From NCBI GenBank assembly GCA_963749575.1, contig CAVVNM010000015.1, forward strand, positions 124,001 to 188,000: a stretch of DNA of 64,000 bases. The letters run 5' to 3'. Below, piece by piece: positions 56,102 through 64,000 of the stretch (within the stretch, counting starts at the first letter, position 1; each line of letters opens with the position of its first letter). The translations under genes were made by a program, and so were the position numbers. The DNA is from JAMXLO01 sp963749575. Lineage in GTDB: Bacteria; Pseudomonadota; Alphaproteobacteria; Acetobacterales; Acetobacteraceae. The notes beneath the pieces are model-generated. The model was not told the DNA's origin. It saw nothing but the letters and a program-made list of their open reading frames with translations, and did no database searches.

Positions 56102-58256
56102 ATGAGCAATCTGTTGACACTGCGCCGCCGTGCGCTTCCTCGGTTCGGTCGCTGCGATCGGCGGCGGCGTCGCGCTGGGCTGGCGGGTACCGGCGTTCGC
56201 GCAAGGCGGCGGACAGGAACTCGGTATCTGGGTGGTAATCAGCCCGGATGACACCGTTGTTGTGCGTATCGCCCGCTCGGAGATGGGACAGGGCACGTTC
56301 ACCGGGCTGGCGCAACTGGTCGCCGATGAACTTGATGCCGACTGGAAGTTTGTGCGCGCGGAATATGTTTCGCCTGACGCCAATCTGGCCAGCAAGCGCG
56401 CCTGGGGCGACATGTCCACGGGCGGCAGCCGCGGCATTCGTGGCTCGGTGGATTATGTGCGCAAAGGCGGCGCGGCGGCTCGCGCGATGTTGATCGAAGC
56501 GGCTGCGCAGCGGTGGAACGTACCGGCAACCGAATGCACGGCGGCGAACAGCGTAATCACCCACACGTCGAGTGGCCGAACGCTGCGCTATGGCGAGGCA
56601 GCCGCCGACGCGGCGAAGCTGCCCGTGCCGGACACCGTCAAGTTGAAGACGCCGGCACAGTGGACGATCATCGGCAAGGGCGTGAAGCGGCTCGATACGG
56701 TCGACAAACTGTCCGGCAAGCAGGTGTTCGCCATCGACGTGCAGTTGCCCGACATGCTGAACGCCGCGATCGCACAGTGCCCGGTGTTCGGCGGCACGCT
56801 GAAATCGTTCGATGCCGACAACATCAAGTCGATGCCCGGCGTGCGGCAGGTCGTCGCGGTCGGCGACAACGCGGTCGCGGTGGTCGCCGACAAGTGGTAC
56901 CAGGCGAAGACCGCGCTCGCCGCACTGCCGATCGTGTGGAACGAGGGCGCCGGCGCCACCGTGGACAGCGCGCAGATCGCGGCGCTGCTGAAGGGCGGTC
57001 TCCATGCCAAGGAAGCGGCGCTCGGTCAGAAGCATGGCGACGTCGAGGCGGCGCTCGCCGGTGCGGCGAAGACGATCGAGGCGGTGTACGGCGCTCCGTT
57101 CCTCGCCCACGCCACGATGGAGCCGATGAACTGCACCGCGAAGTTCAGCGACGGCAAGGTGGAGATCTGGGTGCCATCGCAGAACGGCGATGCCTCGCTC
57201 GCATCGGCAGCCGAGGCGGCAGGCGTGAAGCTGGCAAATGTGAAGGTGAACAAGCTGCATCTCGGCGGCGGGTTCGGGCGGCGCGGCCAGCAGGACTACA
57301 CGCAGCAGGCCGTGCTGATCGCGAAACAGATGCCGGGGCGGCCGGTCAAGCTGATCTGGACGCGAGAAGAGGACATGACGCACGATTTCTACCGGCCGAT
57401 CACGCAGTGCAGGTTGCGCGCGGGACTGGATGCCGGCGGCAACGTGGTGGCATTGCATGCGCGGCTGTCGGGGCAGTCGATCCTCGCCTATCTCGCGCCG
57501 CAGCGGATGGAGAACGGTGTCGATCGCATCGCGTTCCAGGGCTGGACCGAGGAGGAGTTCGGCTATAACGCGATACCCAACCTGCTGATCGACGACGCGG
57601 TGCGCAACACGCATGTGCCGGTTGGCTTCTGGCGTGGCGTCAACGTCAACCAGAACACGATCTACATGGAGTGCTTCATCGACGAGGTGGCGCACGCGGC
57701 GGGCAAGGACCCGCTGGAGTTCCGCCGCGCGTTGCTGGTGAACAGTCCGAAGCACCTGGCGGTGCTGAACGCGGTGGCCGACAGGGCGGAATGGGGCAAG
57801 CCTTTGCCCTCGGGTGTGTTCCGCGGGCTCTGCCAGAACTGCGGCTACGGCAGCTACACAGCGGCGGTCGCGGAAGTGTCGGTATCGCCGAAGGGCGAAC
57901 TGAAGGTGCACCGCATCGTGGCGGCGACCGATCCCGGCTACGCGGTCAATCCGCAGCAGATCGAAGCGCAGGTGCAGGGCTCGTTCGTGTACGGTCTGAG
58001 TGCGGTGTTGTTCGGCGAGATCACCATCGACAAAGGCCGCGCGGTGGAGACCAACTTCGACACCTATCCGGTGATGCGGATCGCCGACATGCCGAAGGTG
58101 GAGACGATCGTCATGCCGTCCGGCGGATTTTGGGGCGGCGTCGGCGAACCGACGATCGCGGTGGCGGGGCCGGCGGTGCTGAATGCGATCTTCGCCGCGA
58201 CCGGCAAGCGCATCCGCACGCTGCCGCTGCGGCAACACGATCTCGCCCACGCATGA
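56102..58256 (+). pseudogene. Molybdopterin-binding subunit of a xanthine-dehydrogenase-family hydroxylase (IorB-like, frameshift in signal peptide)
   Basis: This is a large Mo-hydroxylase subunit of the isoquinoline 1-oxidoreductase/aldehyde oxidoreductase type. The catalytic domain has SEMGQGTFTGLAQLVADEL, LGGGFGRRGQQDY, GFWRGVNVNQN and GGFWGGVGEPTIAVAGPAV, where the last Glu is the conserved catalytic one. The ATG at 56,102 opens MSNLLTLRRR in one frame. The remainder (RFLGSVAAIGGGVALGWRVP) is in another from about 56,130. Removing one base there restores a twin-arginine signal and 717 residues. A GTG start at 56,130 would give a protein without the arginine pair. The stop overlaps the cytochrome gene by four bases. 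Confidence 0.82.
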
Positions 58257-58513
58257 GGGTCGGTGGCGTCGCGGTACTGGCAGTGGTGCTGGGTGCCGCG
58301 GCGCCACCGCCCGGTGCATCGAGCTGCTCGGGCTGCCATGGCGGCGTGGCGCCGGTGCCGGTGCTGGCGGGGCGCGATGCCGGAGAGATCGTGGTGGCGC
58401 TCGATGCGTTTCGCGCCGGGACGAAGCCTGCCACGGTGATGGACCGGATCGCCAAAGGGTTCACGCACGACGAGACGGTGGCGATCGCGGCGTGGTGGTC
58501 GGGGCAGAAGTGA
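58253..58513 (+). CDS. Small monoheme cytochrome c (flavocytochrome c / SoxE-like subunit)
   Basis: This 86-residue exported cytochrome has a signal peptide followed by the heme motif CSGCH (Cys25, Cys28, His29). A methionine in VMDRIAKGF is the likely sixth ligand. It overlaps the Mo-hydroxylase gene by four bases and the flavoprotein gene by one. Its position and size match the cytochrome subunit of flavocytochrome c sulfide dehydrogenase. It could also take electrons from the upstream Mo-hydroxylase. Confidence 0.75.
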   Translation: MRVGGVAVLAVVLGAAAPPPGASSCSGCHGGVAPVPVLAGRDAGEIVVALDAFRAGTKPATVMDRIAKGFTHDETVAIAAWWSGQK

Positions 58514-59867
58514 TGGCAACGCCCCCTCCCCCCACCCCCCTCCCGCAAGGGGAGGGGGAGTTCTGTACAAGTCCAAACTCCCCCTCCCCTTGCGGGAGGG
58601 GGTTGGGGGGAGGGGGCCTCGCCCGCCGCACACTGCTTCAATCCGCCGCCGCCCTGCTCTGCACCCCCTTCATTGCCCGGGCTCAAACCGCTCCGCTCGT
58701 GGTAGTGATCGGCGGCGGCTTCGGTGGCGCCACTGCCGCGCGCTTACCTCCGCCGATCCGACCCACGCATCGACGTCGTGCTGGTAGAACCCAACTCCAC
58801 CTTCATCGCCTGCCCGTTCAGCAACGAAGTGATCATCGGCCAACGCGACATCGCAGCGCAGCTCTTCGATTATCGTGGCGTCGCAGCGACCGGCGTCCGC
58901 GTCGTGCAATCGGCCGCCACCACGATCGACCCCACCCGCCGCAGCGTTGCGTTCGGCGACAACCTGCTGAACTACGACCGCCTGATCCTCTCGCCCGGCA
59001 TCGACATCGCCTGGGGCGCGCTGCCCGGCTACGACGAGGCCGCCGCCGAGCGCATGCCGCACGCCTGGAAGGCCGGTGAACAGACACTGCTACTGCGGCG
59101 GCAGCTCGAAGCGATGCCGGATGGCGGCGTGGTGGTGATCTCCGCCCCGGCAAACCCGTATCGCTGCCCACCCGGCCCGTACGAGCGCGCCAGCCTGATC
59201 GCCTACTACCTGAAGACGCACAAGCCCCGCTCCAAGCTGATCCTGCTCGACAGCAAGGACATCTTTTCCAAGCAGAAGCTGTTCCAGGCGGCGTGGAAGG
59301 AGCTGTATCCCAACCTCGAATGGGTGTCGCTGTCGGACGGTGGCAAGGTCACGCGGGTCGATCCCGCCACCAACACATTCGAGACCGACTTCGGCTCGCA
59401 TAAGGCCGACGTGGCCAACGTCATCCCGCCGCAGCGCGCCGGCGCCATCGCCGCCAAAGCCGGTGTCGCGGACCGCACCGGCTGGTGTCCCGATCGACCC
59501 CGTCACGTTCGAATCGAAATTGCAGCCGGGCATCCACGTCATCGGCGACGCCGCAATCGCGGGCGCCATGCCGAAATCCGCGTTCGCCGCCAATGCCCAG
59601 GCGAAGGTATGCGCCGATGCGGTGGCGCAACTGCTTGCCGGCAACGCACCCGTCGAACCGCGACTGATCAACACCTGCTACAGCCTGGTCGCGCCGGGCA
59701 ATGCGATCTCGGTTGCCGGCGTGTATCGTCCGGTGAATGGTCAGCTCACCGACATCGAGGGCGCCGGCGGCACCAGTCCGCTGAACGCGCCGGCCGAGCA
59801 GCGCGCCAAGGAAGCCGAATACGCCGATGCCTGGTTCAAGACGATCACCAGCGAGACGTTCGGCTGA
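58513..59867 (+). pseudogene. fccB: Flavocytochrome c sulfide dehydrogenase flavoprotein subunit (FccB/SoxF, two frameshifts)
   Basis: The periplasmic flavoprotein oxidises sulfide. A Tat motif (ARRTLLQSAAALL) is followed by VVVIGGGFGGATAA for FAD. The redox-active cysteine pair of the family is represented in NPYRCPPGPYERAS and LINTCYSLV. The frame changes at the TT near 58,744 and at CCC 59,489-59,491. Removing one base each gives 450 residues. The ATG shares bases with the TGA of the cytochrome gene. A long inverted repeat lies in-frame between that ATG and the Tat motif, adding about 35 residues (58,522-58,616), and is probably an insertion. Confidence 0.82.
58522..58616. repeat. Palindromic C/G-rich repeat inserted in the fccB N-terminus
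   Basis: The left arm 58,522-58,560 and right arm 58,578-58,616 are 39 bases each and complementary at 38 positions, with a 17-base A/T-richer spacer (TTCTGTACAAGTCCAAA). The same arm recurs at 42,303. Translated, the element reads PPPPTPLPQGEGE and SPSPCGRGLGGGG, the peptide typical of this dispersed repeat family. It has an open frame through fccB and does not stop translation. Confidence 0.85.
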
Positions 59868-60273
59868 TGCGCTCGCACTGCTGCTGGCCGCCGCCATGAT
59901 CGCCGCCGCGACCGACGCGATCGACGCACCGCTGACGGCGCAGCCGGGCGATCCCGCGCGCGGCCGGCAGATCGTGGAAGAACCGCCAGCTCAGCGCCTG
60001 CCTGCTGTGCCATTCCGGCCCGTTCCCCGCGCCGCACCTGCAGGGCACCGATCGGCCCGTCGCTCGCCGGCGTCGGCTCGCGGCTCGACGCCGGCCAGAT
60101 CCGCCTGCGCCTGATCGATGCCAGGCGGGTGAACCCCGACACCGTCATGCCGCCATACTATGTGGTCGATGGACTGAACCGCGTGGGACAGCGCATGGCA
60201 GGGCCGGACCGCATTGAGCGCGCAGCAGATCGAGGACGTGGTGGCGTTCCTGACCACGCTGCGCGCGCCATGA
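59827..60273 (+). pseudogene. soxX: SoxX-type monoheme cytochrome c (three frameshifts)
   Basis: The corrected protein starts with a signal peptide (ADALALLLAAAMIAAATDA) and continues with QPGDPARGRQIV. The heme motif is CLLCH, followed by GPSLAGVGSRLDAGQIRLRL, NPDTVMPPYY (methionine ligand) and an ending QQIEDVVAFLTTLRAP. This pattern is that of SoxX, which pairs with SoxA to start thiosulfate oxidation. Extra bases near 59,975-59,980, at 60,050 and at 60,195 explain the breaks. The start is uncertain: ATG 59,827 overlaps fccB, while ATG 59,867 would need a further base. Its stop overlaps the soxY start. Confidence 0.72.
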
Positions 60274-60707
60274 TGCGCCGCCGCCTCCTGGTGCTGGCCG
60301 GCAGCGGGCTGATCGTGCCGCTCGCACCGGTTCACCCGGCCCATGCGACGCCCGCGCAGGTGGCCGCGCTGATCGCCGAACTGGTGGGCGACGCCACGCT
60401 GCACGATGCGCGGGTAAAGCTCGATCTGCCGGTGATGGTGGAGAACGGCAACTCGGTCGGCATGACGGTCAGCGTCGATGCGCCGGTCGGCGACGTGCGC
60501 AGCATCGACGTGTTCGCCGAAGGCAACCCGCTGCCGCACGTGCTGCGCGTCCGCTTCGGCCCGCGTGCCGGCGCGCCGCGTTTCGCCACGCGCATCCGGC
60601 TCGCCACCTCGCAGACGGTGATCGCGGTGGCAAAGCTCGCCGACGGCAGTTGCTGGCGCGACAGCGTCGATCTGCTGGTCACACTCGCCGCGTGCATCGA
60701 CAACTGA
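60270..60707 (+). CDS. soxY: Sulfur carrier protein SoxY-like
   Basis: This 145-residue exported protein has a signal of Tat type (MMRRRLLVLAGSGLIVPLAP) and a mature domain with LDLPVMVENGNSVGMTVSVDAP, DVFAEGNPLPHVLRVRFGP and RIRLATSQTVIAVAKLADGS, all typical of SoxY. In canonical SoxY the C-terminus ends GGCGG and its cysteine carries the sulfur. Here the tail reads TLAACIDN, with a cysteine three residues before the end but without the glycines. It is followed by soxZ after seven bases. Confidence 0.85.
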   Translation: MMRRRLLVLAGSGLIVPLAPVHPAHATPAQVAALIAELVGDATLHDARVKLDLPVMVENGNSVGMTVSVDAPVGDVRSIDVFAEGNPLPHVLRVRFGPRAGAPRFATRIRLATSQTVIAVAKLADGSCWRDSVDLLVTLAACIDN

Positions 60708-60714
60708 GGATGCT

Positions 60715-61035
60715 ATGGTCCGTGTGCTGATCAACGTACCGAAGCAGGTGAAGCGGGGCGAGGCGTTCGACGTCAAGCTGCTGATCTCGCATCCGATGGA
60801 AAGCGGCCAGCGGCGCGACGACATGGGCCAGCCGATCCCGCGCGACATCATCAACAGCTTCGTCTGTACCTACAACGATGCGGAGGTGCTGCGCGCCGAC
60901 CTGTTCCCGGCCATCGCCGCCAATCCGTTCCTGTCGTTTGCCGTCACGGCGCAGGAAAGCGGCACGCTGACGATGACATTCACCGACGATCACGGGGTGG
61001 TGCAGACCGAGACTGCGAGCGTCACGGTCGAATGA
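60715..61035 (+). CDS. soxZ: Thiosulfate oxidation protein SoxZ
   Basis: This 106-residue protein has the immunoglobulin-like SoxZ fold: VRVLINVPKQVKRGEAFDVKL, LISHPMESGQRRDDMGQPIPRDII and a C-terminal SGTLTMTFTDDHG. It forms the SoxYZ heterodimer that carries sulfur intermediates in the periplasm. No signal peptide is present, as usual, since it travels with SoxY. Its TGA overlaps the soxA ATG by four bases. Confidence 0.92.
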   Translation: MVRVLINVPKQVKRGEAFDVKLLISHPMESGQRRDDMGQPIPRDIINSFVCTYNDAEVLRADLFPAIAANPFLSFAVTAQESGTLTMTFTDDHGVVQTETASVTVE

Positions 61036-61780
61036 TCTGGCGGGTCGCGCTTGCCGCCCTGCTGGTGATGGCGGCGGGGGACAAGCATTCCGGCTACCAG
61101 GATGCCAGTCCGGAAACCCGCGCCATGCAGGACGATGATGCAAGCAATCCGGGCTTCCTGTGGGTGCAGCAGGGCGAGACGCTGTGGCATCAACGCGTCG
61201 GCAGCGACGGGACGTAGCTGCGCAGACTGTCACGGCGCTGCACCGGTCACCATGCGCGGCGTCGCGACGCGCTACCCGCTGTTCGATGCCCGCATCGGCC
61301 GGCCGATCACGCTTGCTCAGCGTATCGAGCAATGCCGCGTCGATCGGCAAGGCGCGACGCCGTTGCAGCCGGATAGCGAACCGATGCTTGGACTGACCGC
61401 GTATGTCGGGCTGCAGTCGCGCGGGCTGCCGATGGCGGTCGCGGTCGACTGGTCCGGCGCGGCCATTCTACGAAGCCGGCAAGGCGCTGTTCAACCTGCG
61501 GCAGGGCCAGTTCAATCTCTCCTGCGCGCAGTGCCATGACGATCTGGCCGGACAGCGTCTGGCCGGCAGCATCATTCCGCAAGGCCATCCGAACGGTTAT
61601 CCGGAATATCGGTTGGAATGGCAGGGCATGGGCTCGCTCGAACGCCGTATTCGCAACTGCATGATGGGCGTGCGGGCCGAACCGTTCGCCGCTGATTCGT
61701 TGGAGCTGGTGGAACTGGAGCTTTACCTCGGCGCGCGCGCGAACGGCCTGGCCGTGGAGACGCCGGCTGTTCGTCCCTGA
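61032..61780 (+). pseudogene. soxA: Diheme cytochrome SoxA (two frameshifts)
   Basis: SoxA with SoxX forms the c-type cytochrome that couples thiosulfate to SoxYZ. The N-terminus is a signal peptide (MIWRVALAALLVMAAG) followed by WVQQGETLWHQRVG. Two heme motifs, CADCH and CAQCH, are in different frames. Ligand-type cysteines lie in RIEQCRVDR and RRIRNCMMGVRAEPF. Extra bases near 61,208-61,212 and 61,459-61,463 break the frame, and correction gives 248 residues. It is the last Sox gene before the acyl-CoA dehydrogenase. No soxB or soxCD follows. Confidence 0.85.
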
Positions 61781-61848
61781 CGGACGCGGTAATATCCAGG
61801 TGCAGGCAAGCACGCAGCGCCGAGCGAAGCACCAAGGAACCCAGGCCA

Positions 61849-63024
61849 ATGCTGTTCGAACTCCCGCCCGCCGCGCAGGAGCTGCAACAGGCAGCGCGGC
61901 GCGTTGCCGATGCGGCGGTCGCACTGCGCGCGGCGGAGGTGGACCGAACGGAAGCGTATCCATGGGACAACGTCGCGGCACTGCGGGAGGCCGGGCTGCT
62001 CGGCTACACCATCCCGCGCGAATACGGCGGTGCCGGCGGCAGCTTCCTCGATGCGGTGGTCATCATCGAGGAGATGGCACGGGTCTGCGGCGTCACCGGC
62101 CGCATCGCGGTCGAGACCAACATGGGCGCGATCTCGGCGGTGATGCAGTACGGCAGCGAGGCCCAAAAGCAGCTTGCCGCGCGACTGGTGCTGGATGGCG
62201 ACAAGCCGGCGATCTGCATCACCGAGCCCGAGGCCGGTTCCGCTGCCACCGACATGACCACGCGCGCCGATCGGCGCAACGGCTACTGGCTGCTGAACGG
62301 CCGCAAGCACTGGATCACCGGAGGCGGCGTGTCGAAGCTGCACCTGATCTTCGCGCGCACGCCTGACGGCATCGCCGGCTTCCTCGCGGTGCGCGGCGAG
62401 GCGCAAGGGCTGGTGATCGGCAAGCGCGAGCCGACGATGGGATTGCGTGGCATTCCGGAGACCGAGATCCGCTTCGAGGACCTGGAGGTGCCGGACGAAA
62501 TGGTGCTGCAATCGCCGCACGGCGGGCTGCACGGCTTTGCCGACCTGATGAACGCCTACAACAGCCAGCGCGTCGGTGCCGCGACCGTGGCGCTCGGCCT
62601 GGCGCAGGGCGCGTTCGAGGCGGCGACCGCATTCGCCAAGGAGCGCCACCAGTTCGGCCGGCCGATCGGCGAGTTCCAGGGGCTGCAATGGATGCTCGCC
62701 GACATGGCGATCCAGCTTAACGCCGCCCGGCTCGCGGTGTATCGCGCCGCGGCCAGCGCCGATCCGTTTCCCGATGCGCTGCTGGCGGCGGAAGCAAAAG
62801 TGTTCGCGTCCGAGATGGCAATCAAGGTGACCAACGACGCGTTGCAGATGTTCGGCGCGCGCGGCTATTCGCGCGACTATCCGATGGAACGCATGGCGCG
62901 CGACGCACGGATGTTCACCATCGGCGGCGGCACCGCGCAGGTGCTGCGGAACTTCGTCGCCGGACGGGTGCTGGGCTGGAAGCTGCCGCAGACCCGGGAC
63001 GGGTATGCGGAACGAGAACGCTGA
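61849..63024 (+). CDS. Acyl-CoA dehydrogenase-fold protein lacking the usual catalytic glutamate
   Basis: This 391-residue flavoprotein of the acyl-CoA dehydrogenase family has ITEPEAGSAATDM for FAD binding, WITGGGVSKLHLIFAR, FAKERHQFGRPIGEFQGLQ and ALQMFGARGYSRDYPMERM. The normal Glu in YEGT is replaced (FTIGGGTAQVLRN), and the alternative Glu position used by isovaleryl-CoA dehydrogenase is Gln240 (NSQRV). A 3-sulfinopropionyl-CoA desulfinase with this fold also lacks the Glu and uses an arginine near residue 84. Arg85 is present here. Its place after Sox genes makes a sulfur-related reaction possible. It may equally be another glutamate-less subgroup. Confidence 0.8.
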   Translation: MLFELPPAAQELQQAARRVADAAVALRAAEVDRTEAYPWDNVAALREAGLLGYTIPREYGGAGGSFLDAVVIIEEMARVCGVTGRIAVETNMGAISAVMQYGSEAQKQLAARLVLDGDKPAICITEPEAGSAATDMTTRADRRNGYWLLNGRKHWITGGGVSKLHLIFARTPDGIAGFLAVRGEAQGLVIGKREPTMGLRGIPETEIRFEDLEVPDEMVLQSPHGGLHGFADLMNAYNSQRVGAATVALGLAQGAFEAATAFAKERHQFGRPIGEFQGLQWMLADMAIQLNAARLAVYRAAASADPFPDALLAAEAKVFASEMAIKVTNDALQMFGARGYSRDYPMERMARDARMFTIGGGTAQVLRNFVAGRVLGWKLPQTRDGYAERER

Positions 63025-63173
63025 CGCCGTGTTGCTACGGCGTGAGCCGCGGCAACGCCAGGACGGGTGACGGCGGTCCGCATGCGTGTGCGGACGCATG
63101 CCGAGAGAGCAACGTCGAGCTCGTAGAGTTCCTTGCGCGCACGTGGGCGCTCGCATCGGGAGGGGTAGCAACC

Positions 63174-63650
63174 ATGGCCTTGACCATCAAAGTCAACCAG
63201 AAGTCACACAGCGTCGATGTCGACGGTGACACGCCGCTCCTCTGGGTATTGCGAGACGTGCTCGGCATGACCGGCACGAAATTCGGTTGCGGCGCGGCGC
63301 TCTGCGGCGCCTGCACCGTTCATGTCGACGGCGTCGCCACCCGTTCGTGCATTACACCTGTCGACAGCATCGGCACCTCAGAGATCATTACGATCGAGGC
63401 AATCGGCGCGACACCGACGGGCGCCAGGATCGTGCAGGCCTGGCTCGACCGCGAGGTCGTTCAGTGCGGTTACTGCCAGTCGGGCCAGATCATGTCCGCC
63501 TCGGCGCTGCTGGCGAGCAACCCGCATCCGACCGATGCCGACATCGACGACGCGATGTCTGGCAACATCTGCCGCTGCGGGACCTATCTCCGCATTCGCG
63601 AAGCAATCAAGCAAGCCGCGCAAACGAGCAAACAGGGGAGCGTGCAATGA
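63174..63650 (+). CDS. [2Fe-2S] subunit of a second xanthine-dehydrogenase-family hydroxylase (IorA-like)
   Basis: This 158-residue iron-sulfur subunit has two [2Fe-2S] sets: Cys39, Cys44, Cys47 and Cys59 (CGAALCGAC then RSC), and Cys98, Cys101, Cys133 and Cys135 (QCGYC and ICRCG). The ATG at 63,174 follows a GGGAGGGG ribosome-binding site. It is a paralogue of the gene at 55,629. The stop overlaps the next gene by four bases. The 149 bases before it (63,025-63,173) hold no other gene. Confidence 0.9.
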   Translation: MALTIKVNQKSHSVDVDGDTPLLWVLRDVLGMTGTKFGCGAALCGACTVHVDGVATRSCITPVDSIGTSEIITIEAIGATPTGARIVQAWLDREVVQCGYCQSGQIMSASALLASNPHPTDADIDDAMSGNICRCGTYLRIREAIKQAAQTSKQGSVQ

Positions 63651-64000
63651 TCCTCGATCACCTCGCGTCCCGAGCCGCCGGTGCAGATGGATCGCCATCA
63701 CCAAACGGTCTGTCTCGCCGCAGTTTCTTGCAGGTCGGAGCAGCCGCCGGCGGGGGCTTGCTTCTGACCCTGAGCCTGCCGCTTCGAAACAGCGATGCGG
63801 AAGCGGTTGATGTCGATGGCTTTGCGCCCAACGCTTTCATCCGTATCGGCAGTGACGGCCAGATCGTCCTGACCATGCCCTATGTCGAGATGGGCCAGGG
63901 CACCTACACCTCCGTCCCGATGCTGATCGCCGAAGAGTTGGAGGTGGACCTGAAACAGGTGCGGCTCGCACATGCCCCGCCCAACGAAAAGCTCTACGGC
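63647..64000 (+). CDS. Molybdopterin-binding subunit of a second hydroxylase (IorB-like), partial
   Basis: This is the first 118 residues of a Mo-hydroxylase large subunit that runs off the window end. A clean twin-arginine signal is present (LSRRSFLQVGAAAGGGLLL). The family segments IRIGSDGQIVLTMPYVEMGQGTYTSVPMLI and LAHAPPNEKLYG follow, similar to the IorB-like protein at 56,102. The frame is intact as far as visible. Its ATG overlaps the TGA of the iron-sulfur subunit gene. Confidence 0.88.
   Translation, partial: MILDHLASRAAGADGSPSPNGLSRRSFLQVGAAAGGGLLLTLSLPLRNSDAEAVDVDGFAPNAFIRIGSDGQIVLTMPYVEMGQGTYTSVPMLIAEELEVDLKQVRLAHAPPNEKLYG

Noticed and set aside
55857..58319. Very long open frame (about 820 codons) on the minus strand opposite the IorB-like gene
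   Set aside because: It is rich in His, Arg and Ala and has no recognisable domain. It is the antisense shadow of a GC-rich coding sequence.
1..64000. CRISPR arrays, tRNA/rRNA genes, prophage or insertion sequences
   Set aside because: No regularly spaced repeats, no tRNA-like cloverleaf sequences noticed, and no transposase, integrase or phage structural proteins were seen in the readable frames.

Overview
The window is GC-rich and gene-dense. Genes are short-spaced and often overlap by 4 bases (ATGA) or 1 base (TGATG). Twin-arginine signals, a molybdenum hydroxylase pair, Sox-type sulfur genes, a Hint-domain surface protein and a C/G-rich dispersed palindrome all fit a free-living alphaproteobacterium, most likely of the Acetobacteraceae/Rhodospirillales. 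This assignment is an inference, because no rRNA or marker gene is present.

Layout. 1-0.6 kb: a Mug-type DNA glycosylase. 0.6-4.8 kb: a plus-strand operon of an MFS carrier, a LeuC/LeuD-type hydratase and a cysteine-free Asp/Glu racemase-superfamily protein. 4.8-7.7 kb: an opposing operon of a Rieske oxygenase, two Lin0512 proteins and an alpha/beta hydrolase. 8.2-15.1 kb: an oligopeptide-type ABC importer with two tandem binding proteins, one frameshifted. Together 0.6-15 kb reads as a catabolic island for a small ring compound that may end in a maleate-type diacid. 15.2-21.8 kb: eight tightly coupled minus-strand genes that combine a DoxX-like protein, a ModA-like binding protein, a cytochrome b, a lipoprotein molybdopterin oxidase, two glycosyltransferases, a GT-C membrane protein and a radical SAM/SPASM protein. 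I know of no described system with this content. 21.9-36.1 kb: a phosphorylase, then a glycan or surface-polymer region with five GT2 domains (one fused to a deacetylase), a GMC oxidoreductase operon, an FAD oxidoreductase and an MBL-fold protein. The right part of this region has visibly lower GC.

36.4-51.7 kb: mixed metabolic genes: 2-hydroxyacid dehydrogenase, DUF2939, diaminopropionate ammonia-lyase, DenD-like dehydrogenase, ClC channel, HpaB-type monooxygenase, Hint protein, epoxide hydrolase, C13 peptidase, MFS carrier, cyclase and a binding protein. 51.8-55.6 kb: a metal ABC importer whose last gene is an NxxGxxAF-repeat protein. 55.6-61.8 kb: a molybdenum hydroxylase pair followed by flavocytochrome c and SoxXYZA, with no SoxB or SoxCD. 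61.8-64 kb: an acyl-CoA dehydrogenase-fold protein without the usual catalytic glutamate, then a second molybdenum hydroxylase pair that runs off the end.

A caution applies to the whole window. Twelve genes are split by 21 frameshifts, and 20 of these are repaired by removing one base. All repaired genes give full-length proteins with intact motifs. This pattern looks like insertion-biased sequencing error rather than gene decay, so the split genes are described here as whole genes needing correction. No tRNA, rRNA, CRISPR array, prophage or insertion sequence was seen.
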